The notes: generated from the letters alone by a model not told the origin. Positions 1 to 8,257 are shown, numbered from the stretch's first letter. The stretch is 34,810 nt of DNA from Methylocucumis oryzae (GCF_000963695.1 NZ_LAJX01000187.1:1-34810), one strand, 5' to 3'. Made by a program: numbers and translations.

Positions 1-1
1 T

Positions 2-1033
2 ATTGTTCATTGTAACGATTGGCAAGCCGGTTTAGTTCCCGCTTTATTGTCTTTAGAAACTAATCGGCCTGCGACGATTTTTACGATTCATAATTTAGCG
101 TATCAGGGTTTATTTCCTGCGAGTCAAGTCGATACATTAAACTTGCCAGGCAAACTTTGGCATCCTGATGGGCTAGAGTTTAATCACATGTTGTCGTTTA
201 TCAAAGGCGGTTTGGCTTTTGCGGATAGGATTACGACGGTTAGTCCAACTTACGCTGCTGAAATACAGACACCGGCATTTGGCTATGGCTTAGAAGGCTT
301 ATTGCAATATCGTGCTAACGCGTTAACAGGCATTATTAACGGTATTGATACTGAGTTATGGGGGGCTGAAACCGATAAATACATTAAAAAAACCTTTACT
401 GTTACTCGCTTAGTTGACAAAAAAATTAATAAAGCCGAATTACAGCAACGCTTTGGTTTGCCTGCCGAAGAACGTATACCGATGTTTGCATTGATTAGTC
501 GGCTAGTTGAGCAAAAAGGTATTGATTTATTATTAGACTGCTTGCCCGAAATGATGGCAATGAAATTGCAGTTGGTGTTATTAGGAGCGGGTGATAAGGT
601 TTTTGAGCAGCGCTTGCAAGCAGTGGCAGAGGCACATCCTGACAAATTTGCGTTAACGCTCGGTTATGACGAAGCGTTAGCGCATCAAATCGAGGCAGGT
701 GCTGATATTTTCTTAATGCCTTCTAAATTTGAGCCTTGTGGTTTAAACCAAATGTATAGCCAGCGTTATGGCACTATTCCGATAGTTCGTAAAACCGGTG
801 GCTTAGCGGACACTGTGGTTGATGCCACGTTGGAAAATGTTGCTGATAAAACAGCCAGTGGTATTGTATTTGGCGACATCAGTTCAGGTTCGTTAATGGA
901 GGCGATAAAACGCGTGTTATGGATTTATCAAGATCAAAAAGTATGGGCGCAAATGCAAGCAACTGCGATGAAAAAAGATTTTTCTTGGCGTAATAGTGCT
1001 GAACAGTATTTGCGTTTGTATGATGAGTTATAG
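2..1033 (+). CDS. glgA: Glycogen synthase, 3' part (GT5)
   Basis: ADP-glucose-dependent starch/glycogen synthase that elongates alpha-1,4-glucan in the cytoplasm. The gene enters from the left edge; the frame is open from base 2 and ends with TAG at 1031-1033, giving about 343 residues, roughly the last 70% of the usual 475-480. Visible are the N-terminal-domain segment IVHCNDWQAGLVPALL, the hinge and C-terminal Rossmann domain beginning around SRLVEQKGIDLLL, and the GT5 donor-site motif SKFEPCGLNQMYSQRYGT with the catalytic-type Glu and Cys-Gly-Leu. The C-terminal DFSWRNSAEQY block is typical of GlgA. No frame break is seen. No other glycogen gene is in view; the next gene belongs to an unrelated pathway and starts 193 bp downstream. 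Identification is secure; only the start is missing. Confidence 0.95.
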   Translation: MVHCNDWQAGLVPALLSLETNRPATIFTIHNLAYQGLFPASQVDTLNLPGKLWHPDGLEFNHMLSFIKGGLAFADRITTVSPTYAAEIQTPAFGYGLEGLLQYRANALTGIINGIDTELWGAETDKYIKKTFTVTRLVDKKINKAELQQRFGLPAEERIPMFALISRLVEQKGIDLLLDCLPEMMAMKLQLVLLGAGDKVFEQRLQAVAEAHPDKFALTLGYDEALAHQIEAGADIFLMPSKFEPCGLNQMYSQRYGTIPIVRKTGGLADTVVDATLENVADKTASGIVFGDISSGSLMEAIKRVLWIYQDQKVWAQMQATAMKKDFSWRNSAEQYLRLYDEL

Positions 1034-1226
1034 CGCTAAAGTGATATTGACGTTTTGTCTTTTAATCTCAAATAACAGCCCAACCTAAAGCAACATATCT
1101 TGCAGCATTTTGCCGACATCTTAGCCTATATACATCAGGCATCGATTGTTATCAAACTAGGTTTACATGGGCATCTACGCTATACTTCGCGCGGTTCAGT
1201 TGCTCAGTTGAGGAAAAAGAGTTGCT

Positions 1227-2464
1227 ATGGCGCAAGGTAAAAACGTTGTTATTATTGGTGCAGGGCCTGCAGGTAGTATTGCTGCCGCTTTAATACAGCA
1301 ACAAGGTCATCAGGCTATAATTCTGGAAAAAGAAACGTTTCCCAGGTTTAGCATAGGTGAAAGCTTATTGCCGCAGTGTATGGAGTTTATTGAGCAGGCC
1401 GGTATGTTGCCAGCGTTGCAAGCCGCTGGGTTTCAGTTAAAAACCGGAGCGGCTTTTTTGTATCATGGTCAGTATTCTGAATTTTGTTTTTCCGACCAAT
1501 TTTCAACTGGATTTACCTATACCTATCAAGTTCAACGCGCTAGGTTTGATGCGTTGTTAGCATCTGAAGCGCAACGACAAGGTGTTGATATTCGTTGGCA
1601 ACAACGAGTATTAGCGGCTGATTTTTCAGCAGCGAAACCAGTGTTAACTGTCATTGATGAACAAAGCCAAGACACGTATCGCTTAGAGGCTGATTTTGTA
1701 TTAGATGCCAGTGGTTTTGGTCGGGTATTACCGCGCTTATTAGCGCTAGAAATGCCGTCAGGTTTTCCTGTTCGTCAAGCGATATTCACCCATTTGGAAG
1801 ATCGCATCAGTGATAGTAGTTATAATCGTGAGAAAATTTGGATTGTCGTGCATCCAGAAAATGCTGAAGTCTGGTATTGGCTAATCCCTTTTAGCAACGG
1901 GCGTTGCAGTCTTGGAGTGGTCGGTGAGACAGCATTTTTTGAGCAAATTGGTAACGATTGGCAAGCGGTGCTCCACACATTAATCGCACAAGAGCCGCGT
2001 TTATCTCGTTTATTAGCCAATGCTTGTTTTGATACACCAGTCAATACGATTACCGGTTACAGCGCTAATGTCAGCTCGTTAGTCGGTAATGGCTATGCAT
2101 TATTAGGGAACGCCGGAGAGTTTTTAGACCCGGTGTTTTCTTCAGGTGTGACGATAGCGATGAAATCGGCAAGTTTAGCGGCTGATGTGTTAAATCGTCA
2201 ATTTCAAGGTCATGCAGTCGATTGGCAACGCGATTATGCTATGCCGTTAAAAAAAAAGGTGTCGATACCTTCCGCGTCTATGTTACCGCCTGGTATAACA
2301 GCACGTTACAAGATGTGTTGTTTCATCCTCAGCAACAACCGAATATTAAAGCCATGATTTGTTCAATTTTGGCTGGTTATGTCTGGGATGAGGCGAATCC
2401 TTATGTTAAACAATCTCAAGCACGACTTAATACTTTAGTTGAATTATGCCGTTCTCCGGCTTAA
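1227..2464 (+). CDS. FAD-dependent halogenase-like oxidoreductase (APE-type cluster)
   Basis: Flavoprotein of the tryptophan-halogenase/monooxygenase superfamily. The N-terminus has the FAD-binding GxGxxG (VVIIGAGPAGSIAAAL, residues 7-22) followed by EKETFPRFSIGESLLP. The halogenase signature WxWxIP occurs as WYWLIP at residues 216-221, and a GD-type FAD motif is replaced by LLGNAGEFLDPVFSSGV near residue 295. The frame breaks at an A9 run (2249-2257) and resumes as GVDTFRVYVTAWYNSTLQ to the stop at 2462-2464, so the real protein is about 412 residues. The gene starts the five-gene block that ends at 6079; the next ATG follows 6 bp after its stop. Proteins of this kind occur in aryl polyene and xanthomonadin-type clusters. 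Whether it halogenates, or only oxidises, cannot be told from sequence. Confidence 0.8.
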
Positions 2465-2470
2465 CAAATA

Positions 2471-3653
2471 ATGGCTTTATTTTTAAATGACTTAGGTGTG
2501 GTGTCTGCCATAGGAAATACTAAAGCGGAGCATTATCGTCGTTTGCTGTTAGGTGACCGTTCTGGTTTAGCTGAAAGTCAACAATTTCGTTTAGCTAAAC
2601 CGGTTATCGTAGGTGAAGTTAAGGCGGATTTACCTCGTATTGATGAGCGTTTTGCTGTTTATGATTGCCGTAATAATCAGCTTTTATTAGCAGCGTTAGC
2701 GCAGATTCAAACTACAGTGGATAACATGTTGAGTCAATTCGGTGCGAATCGGATCGGTGTTGTTATTGGTACGAGCACTTCAGGCGTAAGAAATACCGAG
2801 TTGGCTTTGGCAACGCAAGCTAAAACAGGAGCGCTGCCTAATAATTTTCATTTTAAACAACAACAACTGGGTGCGGGTGCGGACTTTTTTAGCGGATTAT
2901 TTAGGTTTAAAAGCGCCTGCTTATACGGTTTCTACTGCCTGTTCATCTAGCGCTAGAGCAATAGCCTCGGCGCGTCGTTTGCTTGCCTTAGATATTTGCG
3001 ATGCCGTGATTGTAGGCGGTGCTGATAGCTTATGCCATTTTACATTGCATGGTTTTGCGGCGTTAGAGTCGATTGCTGAGGGTTGGTGTAAGCCGTTTGG
3101 TCAACACCGAGATGGTATTAATATCTCTGAAGCGGCAGCGCTTTTTGTATTGAGTAAAGTAGAAGGGCCTGTGCGTTTATCCGGCATAGGCGCGAGTAGC
3201 GATGCCTATCATTTTTCTGCGCCGTCGCCTGATGGTCAAACCGTGATAAAAGCTATGCAGCAAGCCTTACAGGATGCGCAAAAAACACCGAGTGACATTG
3301 ATTATATTAATTTGCATGGTACGGCTACGCGTCTAAATGATGCTATGGAAAGCCGTAGTGTTGCTAAAGTTTTTGCAGAATCGATAGCGGTAAGCTCAAC
3401 TAAAGGCATGACGGGACATGCGTTAGGTGCGTCTGCGGCACTAGAGATGGGGATTTGTTGGTTATTGTTAACGGATAATGATACAAACGGCTCACTACCG
3501 CCGAATATTAACGATGACGTTATCGACCCGGAATTTCCGCCATTAAATTTTGTTCAGTTAGGCCAAAGTTTAGGGCGTCCTGTAAGCACTTGTTTGAGTA
3601 ATTCGTTTGCTTTTGGTGGCAATAATATTTCTATTGTATTGGAACGTAGTTAA
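2471..3653 (+). CDS. Beta-ketoacyl-ACP synthase, ApeO-like (one frameshift)
   Basis: Condensing enzyme of the FabF/KAS II fold. The N-terminal half ends its frame after a T6 run at 2885-2890; removing one T restores GADFLADYLGLKAPAYTVSTACSS directly, so a single continuous protein of about 393 residues is inferred. The catalytic triad is complete: Cys in STACSSSARA (codon 2940-2942), His in NLHGTATRLND and His in MTGHALGASA, ending with SNSFAFGGNN. It is sandwiched between the flavoprotein and the dehydratase with almost no spacing (the next ATG follows the stop directly). Position first in a KS-DH-KR-KS order matches ApeO of the E. coli/Vibrio aryl polyene clusters. A general fatty acid KS is less likely because fabB lies elsewhere in the window. 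Confidence 0.82.
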
Positions 3654-4094
3654 ATGGAATTCACCGTAGATGAATTGTTAGCTCATAGTGGGCTAATGAT
3701 GTTATTAGACAATATTGTCACGTTTGATGAGCAATCGATGGTGTGCGAAGTGGTGGTACGCGATGATGGCTTGTTTGGTGGTAATGGTGAAGAATTATCA
3801 GCCTGGATTGGGCTTGAGTATATGGCGCAAACTATTGCGGCGCATAGTAGTATGATGGATAAATTAGCCGGTAGACGAAGTTATTTTGGCTATTTGTTAG
3901 GTACACGTTCGTATACGACTAATCAATCGAGTTTTCGAGTTGGTGCGCGTTTAACAGTGCGCGCAGAAAAAGTGATTGATGAGCAAGGATTAGGTATTTA
4001 TACCTGTCAAATTACCGCACCTGATTTACTCGTTCAGGCTAATTTAAACGTATACCAGCCTAGTTCAGAAAAAAACCGAGTAGTTATCGATTAG
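3654..4094 (+). CDS. Hotdog-fold 3-hydroxyacyl-ACP dehydratase, ApeP-like
   Basis: A 146-residue single hotdog domain. Features shared with the ApeP/FabZ-like family are LLAHSGLMMLLDNIV at the N-terminus (the HxxxMxLLD-type block), the central helix LEYMAQTIAAHS, and YFGYLLGTRSY. In aryl polyene synthesis the dehydratase removes water from 3-hydroxyacyl-ACP to build the conjugated chain. The ATG follows the ketosynthase stop without a gap, which implies translational coupling. The short length rules out a FabA-type isomerase (about 171 residues). Functional assignment rests on family resemblance and on gene order; the substrate is inferred. Confidence 0.8.
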   Translation: MEFTVDELLAHSGLMMLLDNIVTFDEQSMVCEVVVRDDGLFGGNGEELSAWIGLEYMAQTIAAHSSMMDKLAGRRSYFGYLLGTRSYTTNQSSFRVGARLTVRAEKVIDEQGLGIYTCQITAPDLLVQANLNVYQPSSEKNRVVID

Positions 4095-4124
4095 TCGCAC
4101 TATTTCACCTAGAAGAGACACGCA

Positions 4125-4850
4125 ATGGCAGAAACAATCTTAGTAACTGGCTCTAGTCGCGGTATAGGCAAAGCGATAGCGTTATATTTAGCCGAGCAAG
4201 GCTTTGATTTAGTCTTACATTACCGGCAGCGTCAAGCTGAGGCCGAGGCGGTGGCTGAATCTATACACGCTCAAGGACAACAAGCGCGTATTGTGCAGTT
4301 TGACGTGGCCGACCGCCAACAATGTGCGGAGAAACTGACGCAAGACATAAGTCAATATGGTGCTTATTACGGTGTGGTCTGTAATGCAGGCTTAACCAGC
4401 GACACGGTTTTTCCGGCCATGACGGATACCGATTGGGATAAGGTGATTCATACTAATCTCGATGGTTTTTATAATGTGTTAAAGCCTTTAGTTATGCCTA
4501 TGATTCAACGCCGTAAGCCAGGGCGTATTGTGACACTCTCTTCAGTCTCAGGCCAAATGGGCAACTGGGGACAAGTTAATTATAGCGCGGCCAAAGCAGG
4601 CATTATTGGCGCTAGCAAAGCGTTAGCGATAGAGCTGGCTAAACGCAATATTACTGTTAATTGCGTAGCGCCAGGGTTGATAGAAACCGATATGTTAGAC
4701 GGTTTACCGCTGGATGAAATGACGAAAGCCATTCCGCTTAAACGCTTGGGCAAAGCGCGTGAAGTCGCCGCGATGGTGGCTTTTTTAATGTCTGACGATG
4801 CGGCTTATATTACGCGGCAAGTCTTCTCAGTAAACGGAGGATTGTGTTAA
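4125..4850 (+). CDS. 3-oxoacyl-ACP reductase, FabG family, ApeQ-like
   Basis: Classical short-chain dehydrogenase of 241 residues that uses NAD(P)H to reduce 3-ketoacyl-ACP. Visible are the cofactor motif TGSSRGIGKAIA (residues 8-19), the NAG motif (VCNAGLTSD), the catalytic Ser in LSSVSGQMG, Tyr and Lys in NYSAAKAG, and the C-terminal VNGG. It follows the dehydratase by 30 bp with a purine-rich site (AGAAGAG) ahead of the ATG. A GGAGG at 4836-4840, inside its last codons, serves the next gene. In this context it most likely supplies the ketoreductase of an aryl polyene pathway rather than housekeeping fatty acid synthesis, which is inference. Confidence 0.85.
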   Translation: MAETILVTGSSRGIGKAIALYLAEQGFDLVLHYRQRQAEAEAVAESIHAQGQQARIVQFDVADRQQCAEKLTQDISQYGAYYGVVCNAGLTSDTVFPAMTDTDWDKVIHTNLDGFYNVLKPLVMPMIQRRKPGRIVTLSSVSGQMGNWGQVNYSAAKAGIIGASKALAIELAKRNITVNCVAPGLIETDMLDGLPLDEMTKAIPLKRLGKAREVAAMVAFLMSDDAAYITRQVFSVNGGLC

Positions 4851-6079
4851 TGAAACGCGTTGTTGTAACCGGCATGGCGGCGCTAACACCGATTGGTAAT
4901 GATTGGTTAAGCGTATCAGAACGCCTAAAAAAATCGGTCACCGGCATTCAGCACATGCCTGATTGGCAGGAATACCAAGGCTTAAACACTCAGCTCGCCG
5001 CCCCAGTTGAGTTTTCACGACCAGCGCATTACACCCGAAAACAAATACGAGGCATGGGCAGGGTAGCACTGTTAGGCACTTATGCGACAGAGCTGGCTTT
5101 ACAAGATGCCGGTTTGCTTGAGCATCCTATTTTAAAAAGCGGTCAAACCGGCATTGCTTATGGTAGCTCTTCAGGTAGTTTTGATGGCTTAGTTGATTTT
5201 ACTAAAATGCTCATCAACCATAATCGCGGTAGCTTAAATGCAACGTCATATATTCGTATGATGGGTCATACGTGCGCGGTTAATATCAGTCTACATTTTG
5301 GTGTGACAGGACGCATTATCCCAACTTCTAGCGCGTGTACATCGAGTAGCCAAGCCATAGGCTATGCCTATGAAACGATAAAACAGGGCCGACAGTTAGT
5401 CATGATAGCCGGTGGGGCTGATGAATTATCGGCTTCACAAGCAGCAGTTTTTGATACCTTATTTGCGACATCTTTGCGCAATAACGAGCCGGGTAAAACG
5501 CCACGTCCTTTTGATAAAGACCGTGATGGCTTAGTGGTCGGTGAGGGTGGGGCGACGTTGATTCTCGAAGAAAGAGAATACGCTTTAAGCCGAGGCGCAA
5601 CGATTTATGCTGAAATCGTTGGTTTTGGCACCAATTGCGATGGTTTGCATGTTACTCAGCCTGACCAAGCGAGTATGCAAATCGCTATGCAATTAGCGCT
5701 AACAGATGCCGAGTTAAGCCCAGAAACGATTGGGTATGTCAGCGCGCATGGCACGGCGACGGAATTAGGTGATATTGCCGAAAGCCAAGCGACGGCAGCG
5801 GTTTTAGGCGCGCATGTGCCAATTAGCTCAATGAAAAGTTATATCGGTCATACGTTAGGCGCTTGCGGTGCGATTGAAGCGTGGACTGGGATACACATGA
5901 CCAACGAAGGTTGGTTTCACCCTACCGTTAACCTAGAACACATTGATCCACGCTGTGCTGAGTTGGATTATATTCAAAACGGTGTTCGCACGCTTCAATG
6001 CGATTACTTTATGAGCAATAATTTTGCTTTTGGTGGCATTAACACGTCGCTGATTTTCCGTGCTGTAAGGTCGGATTAG
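4850..6079 (+). CDS. Beta-ketoacyl-ACP synthase, ApeR-like
   Basis: Second condensing enzyme of the block, 409 residues from the ATG at 4850. That ATG overlaps the TAA of the reductase by one base and has GGAGG 9 bases upstream, so I prefer it to the in-frame GTG at 4844. The thiolase-fold triad is intact: Cys in TSSACTSSSQ, His in SAHGTATELGD, His in IGHTLGACGA; the C-terminus has SNNFAFGGINTSL. The frame is unbroken. Gene order KS-DH-KR-KS is that of apeO-P-Q-R. The stop codon TAG (6077-6079) lies in the degenerate distal end of the integron array, so the integron seems to abut the operon's 3' end. Confidence 0.87.
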   Translation: MKRVVVTGMAALTPIGNDWLSVSERLKKSVTGIQHMPDWQEYQGLNTQLAAPVEFSRPAHYTRKQIRGMGRVALLGTYATELALQDAGLLEHPILKSGQTGIAYGSSSGSFDGLVDFTKMLINHNRGSLNATSYIRMMGHTCAVNISLHFGVTGRIIPTSSACTSSSQAIGYAYETIKQGRQLVMIAGGADELSASQAAVFDTLFATSLRNNEPGKTPRPFDKDRDGLVVGEGGATLILEEREYALSRGATIYAEIVGFGTNCDGLHVTQPDQASMQIAMQLALTDAELSPETIGYVSAHGTATELGDIAESQATAAVLGAHVPISSMKSYIGHTLGACGAIEAWTGIHMTNEGWFHPTVNLEHIDPRCAELDYIQNGVRTLQCDYFMSNNFAFGGINTSLIFRAVRSD

Positions 6080-6222
6080 CCCGTAACAGCTATCTGTTTG
6101 GCTTGATATCTGGTCGTAGGGTGGTTTCGCCGATAGGCAAACCGCCATCGGTGTGCCCCGAAGTTGGCGGATTGCCTATCGGCGAATCCAACCTACATCT
6201 ATACGACTTACGGGTTGTTAAT
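6074..6222 (-). other. attC-like site of cassette 3, degenerate
   Basis: On the minus strand, an R''-like box TATTAAC (6216-6222) contains the stop codon of the carbonic-anhydrase-like gene. It is followed by CCCGTAA (6202-6208), a long inverted repeat, TTACGGG, and an R'-like GCTAATC at 6074-6080. The nested pairing is the architecture of attC, and its position behind the third cassette is where one is expected. R' departs from the GTTRRRY consensus, so this may be an old, non-functional site, or an attC carrying an inserted palindrome. Confidence 0.5.
6116..6197. repeat. Near-perfect long inverted repeat (about 32-bp arms)
   Basis: The left arm (6116-6147) begins GTAGGGTGGTTTCGCCGATA and ends in GGCAAACCGCCA. 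The right arm (6165-6197) is its reverse complement apart from a few substitutions, with a 17-base loop. It sits in the variable middle of the attC-like site of cassette 3. No T-tract follows on either strand, so a simple terminator is less likely. It could be the variable terminal structure of attC, or a dispersed palindromic repeat that landed there. Confidence 0.8.
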
Positions 6223-6892
6223 AAGGAAGCGTGGCATTCTGCCCATTTGGTACATCAAGCTGTTTAACCTTGCCAAGTAAATCCATAACGAAGTAGGACA
6301 CCCGAATGTTCTGCCAAGCTTCGACCTTCTCCCAAGCCAGTTTCGAGACGTAATCCCAGCACTGCTTCCCCTCTTTGTCCAGTTCCTTGCTATCGCACGC
6401 GCTATGAGCCTTGTCGAACTCATCCTCGGCTTTTTTGTGCTCAGACGCTATAAACTTTTTCACCTCGCAAGCGAAATTTTTCAATTCATTTTGATGAAGG
6501 GGAACCATTTGGCAGAGATCGGCTTTTCGATACTTCGCCTGAATATCGGGGTCAGGGTGCAAGTACTTGTAAGCTCCGCAGTCCAAATGATCGAGCAAAA
6601 AAACGTCCTTGATTGGACGGTGTAGGACATTGATCGCTGTAGCGAGATGCGCTTCAAATACTCCTTGCCACCGTTTTGCCGGAGGCAAGTTCGGGTTAAG
6701 TAGCTGAAGTGCGCCCATTGCGCCACCAGCTAAAGCCACTTGGTCATATCGGTTTTGGAGATTCAGTTCGTTCATAAATCGAACCGTATCGTCCAGAAGT
6801 CTCTGATCCATGCAGGAGAGCAGTAGGACGTTGCTCCGTGGCGGGTCATCGAACACGGACACCAGCCGATTTTGATTATTGCAATTTGTCAT
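6218..6892 (-). CDS. Beta-carbonic-anhydrase-like protein (integron cassette 3)
   Basis: A 224-residue cytoplasmic protein with the hallmarks of beta-class carbonic anhydrases: C-x-D-x-R as SCMDQR (Cys27, Asp29, Arg31) and H-x-x-C as DHLDCGAY (His102, Cys105), which would supply the Zn ligands and the Asp-Arg dyad. A Gly-rich turn (LAGGAMGAL, residues 54-62) lies between them as in the family. The rest is divergent, with a long charged C-terminal part. The expected reaction is CO2/bicarbonate interconversion, but this is not proven for such divergent members. ATG at 6890-6892 has a strong Shine-Dalgarno (GGAGAAGATAT). The gene begins about 25 bp after a canonical core site GTTAAGC and ends in the next attC-like site, so it is a gene cassette oriented away from intI. 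Confidence 0.75.
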   Translation of the reverse strand: MTNCNNQNRLVSVFDDPPRSNVLLLSCMDQRLLDDTVRFMNELNLQNRYDQVALAGGAMGALQLLNPNLPPAKRWQGVFEAHLATAINVLHRPIKDVFLLDHLDCGAYKYLHPDPDIQAKYRKADLCQMVPLHQNELKNFACEVKKFIASEHKKAEDEFDKAHSACDSKELDKEGKQCWDYVSKLAWEKVEAWQNIRVSYFVMDLLGKVKQLDVPNGQNATLPY

Positions 6893-6917
6893 ATATCTTC
6901 TCCAGAATGAGTTAATC

Positions 6918-7029
6918 GCTTAACGTTACGGGGCGCGCCGCCAACTAAAGCGAAACGAAGCCGCCGAACCTTGATAAAAACCTAAATTCCAAAACCACCA
7001 ACGGGCGGCGCGTCCCTGTCATGTTAGAG
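6918..7029 (-). other. attC site of cassette 2
   Basis: Read on the minus strand, it runs from R'' (GCTCTAAC, 7023-7030) to R' GTTAAGC (6918-6924), which fits GTTRRRY exactly. Between them are complementary blocks GGGACGCGCCGCC and GGCGGCGCGCCCC that fold into the attC stem. About 112 bp. It shares most of its internal sequence with the site at 7397-7515, as expected for attC sites of one chromosomal integron. The stop TAA at 7024-7026 falls in R''. Confidence 0.85.
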
Positions 7030-7131
7030 CTTAACGTAACCGGATGATATGGCCGAATTAGCTGTTTCCGAATGAACCGGTAAAGCTAATTCACCAGTTT
7101 CATCTACTAGTGCCCAACGGTAATTGTCACC

Positions 7132-7377
7132 CTATTTGGTTTTGCAATTTTGAGTCAGCTTTAGTTTGCTGTTTACTCGCAATGCAACCATCAGTGCATG
7201 GACTGAGGTAATCATAGTGCTTCGAAACTCAGGAGGGACAATTTTTTTACTTGGCATAAATGTTTCGCCACACTCATTACACACAGTATCCCCCGTTTTT
7301 TGGCCACAAATCACTTTCTTGGATCTGGTGGTATGAGGGCAAACTGCTTGTTTTTCTAAATCAGAGAAGATTGGCAT
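7132..7377 (-). CDS. Small Cys-rich protein (integron cassette 2), possibly truncated by TAG
   Basis: An 81-residue protein of unknown function. The N-terminal half has VCPHTT (Cys, His), ICGQKTGDTVCNECGETF (three Cys) and looks like a small zinc-ribbon. The C-terminal half is basic. The frame stops at TAG (7132-7134) but continues open in the same frame for 35 more codons, beginning GDNYRWALVDETGELALP, to a TAA at 7024-7026 inside the attC R'' box. Cassette genes often end in R'', so the ancestral protein was probably about 117 residues, with the TAG a nonsense change. The start ATG lies 20 bp past the preceding core site. No function can be assigned. Confidence 0.6.
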   Translation of the reverse strand: MPIFSDLEKQAVCPHTTRSKKVICGQKTGDTVCNECGETFMPSKKIVPPEFRSTMITSVHALMVALRVNSKLKLTQNCKTK

Positions 7378-7396
7378 TAGATTATTCGTTTGTGTG

Positions 7397-7515
7397 ATCT
7401 AGCGTTACGGGGCGAGCCGCTAACGGAAGCGAAACGAAGCCGCCGAACCTTGATAAAAAACAAAACTACAAAACTACCAAACGGGCGGCTCGTCCCTTTA
7501 ACCGACTTGTTAAGC
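7397..7515 (-). other. attC site of cassette 1
   Basis: On the minus strand, R'' GCTTAAC (7509-7515) fits RYYYAAC exactly. The stem blocks GGGACGAGCCGCC and GGCGGCTCGCCCC follow, and R' is GCTAGAT (7397-7403), which departs from GTTRRRY only at the second base. Length 119 bp. The internal sequence is nearly that of the site at 6918-7029. The altered core triplet may lower recombination here. Confidence 0.82.
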
Positions 7516-8257
7516 TATGTTTTTTCCCGAGAGAATTTTTCTTCACATCTTTTGATATGAACCGCTCGTACATTTTCTGAATTTTTTTAGATGTTTCTAC
7601 CTTTGAAGAAAGGGTAGGGTGTGATTCATATTTTGGAGGATAAAGATTTTCTAAATCAAAATTTTTGATACAAGATTCAGCAAGAGTTAAAGCTTCATCC
7701 ACCAGAGTCAAAATACAAAGAAAGATATTTACAGGTAATTGACCTTCTCTATTCCACCAATCAATAACTCCCTTATCCAAGGCATGAAGAGAATCATAGT
7801 AAAAAACAAGTGTTGTTGCATCATCACCTGATAAATTTTGAAATTGTGGCGAATTTGGATAAAGACTTGGCATGTACGGAATAAAATCTTTTTGTAAATC
7901 ATTAAGCTCAGAAAATTGATGACCCGTGTACTCGCTAGAAGCCATCGAAAAATTCGCAACAGCTCGTTGATGAATAAATAGAGCTCTATCAATTGTCCGT
8001 TTTAATTCTGGTGCTAAATATTTACGCGCGTCTGATTCGCGCCTCTTTTTATCCTCGGTGTCAGTGCGTCTTTTATTTATTTCTGTAACCCACGCCCCCA
8101 ACAATGATGCTCCAGCGCCGAATAACGCCCCAGAAATCATTGAAAATTTTGAGTTAAGAAAACAAATTCCCGTGATGAACAGAAGAGCTGACAACGCCAT
8201 GTGCGGATTATTTCGTAATGTATTGCCTATTAAGCTGGTAATTTGTATTTTTTGCAT
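7466..8257 (-). CDS. Membrane-anchored protein of unknown function (integron cassette 1)
   Basis: I do not recognise the family. From the ATG at 8255-8257 the product has two hydrophobic stretches near the N-terminus (ALSALLFITGICFL and MISGALFGAGASLLGAWV), a Lys/Arg-rich stretch (INKRRTDTEDKKRRES), then a soluble, mostly helical domain of about 190 residues with an aromatic block VIDWWNREGQLPVNIF. An in-frame ATG at 8293 exists, but its G belongs to the recombination core site (GTTGGGC, 8285-8291), so it would be created by the attI junction; I prefer 8257. The read frame runs into attC and stops at 7466. If the A6 run (plus-strand T6, 7520-7525) has one base too many, the gene ends as NSLGKNIA at TAA 7510-7512 inside R'', as cassette genes usually do. 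It is the cassette nearest intI, hence the last acquired. Confidence 0.65.
   Translation of the reverse strand: MQKIQITSLIGNTLRNNPHMALSALLFITGICFLNSKFSMISGALFGAGASLLGAWVTEINKRRTDTEDKKRRESDARKYLAPELKRTIDRALFIHQRAVANFSMASSEYTGHQFSELNDLQKDFIPYMPSLYPNSPQFQNLSGDDATTLVFYYDSLHALDKGVIDWWNREGQLPVNIFLCILTLVDEALTLAESCIKNFDLENLYPPKYESHPTLSSKVETSKKIQKMYERFISKDVKKNSLGKKHSLTSRLKGRAARLVVL

Noticed and set aside
1162-1186. TTTACA and TATACT upstream of the APE-type block as a sigma-70 promoter
   Set aside because: Spacing is only 13 bases, too short for a functional pair.
2249-2890. Programmed frameshifting in the flavoprotein and ketosynthase genes
   Set aside because: Breaks are at plain homopolymers, the same happens in unrelated genes across the window, and no slippery heptamer with downstream structure is evident.
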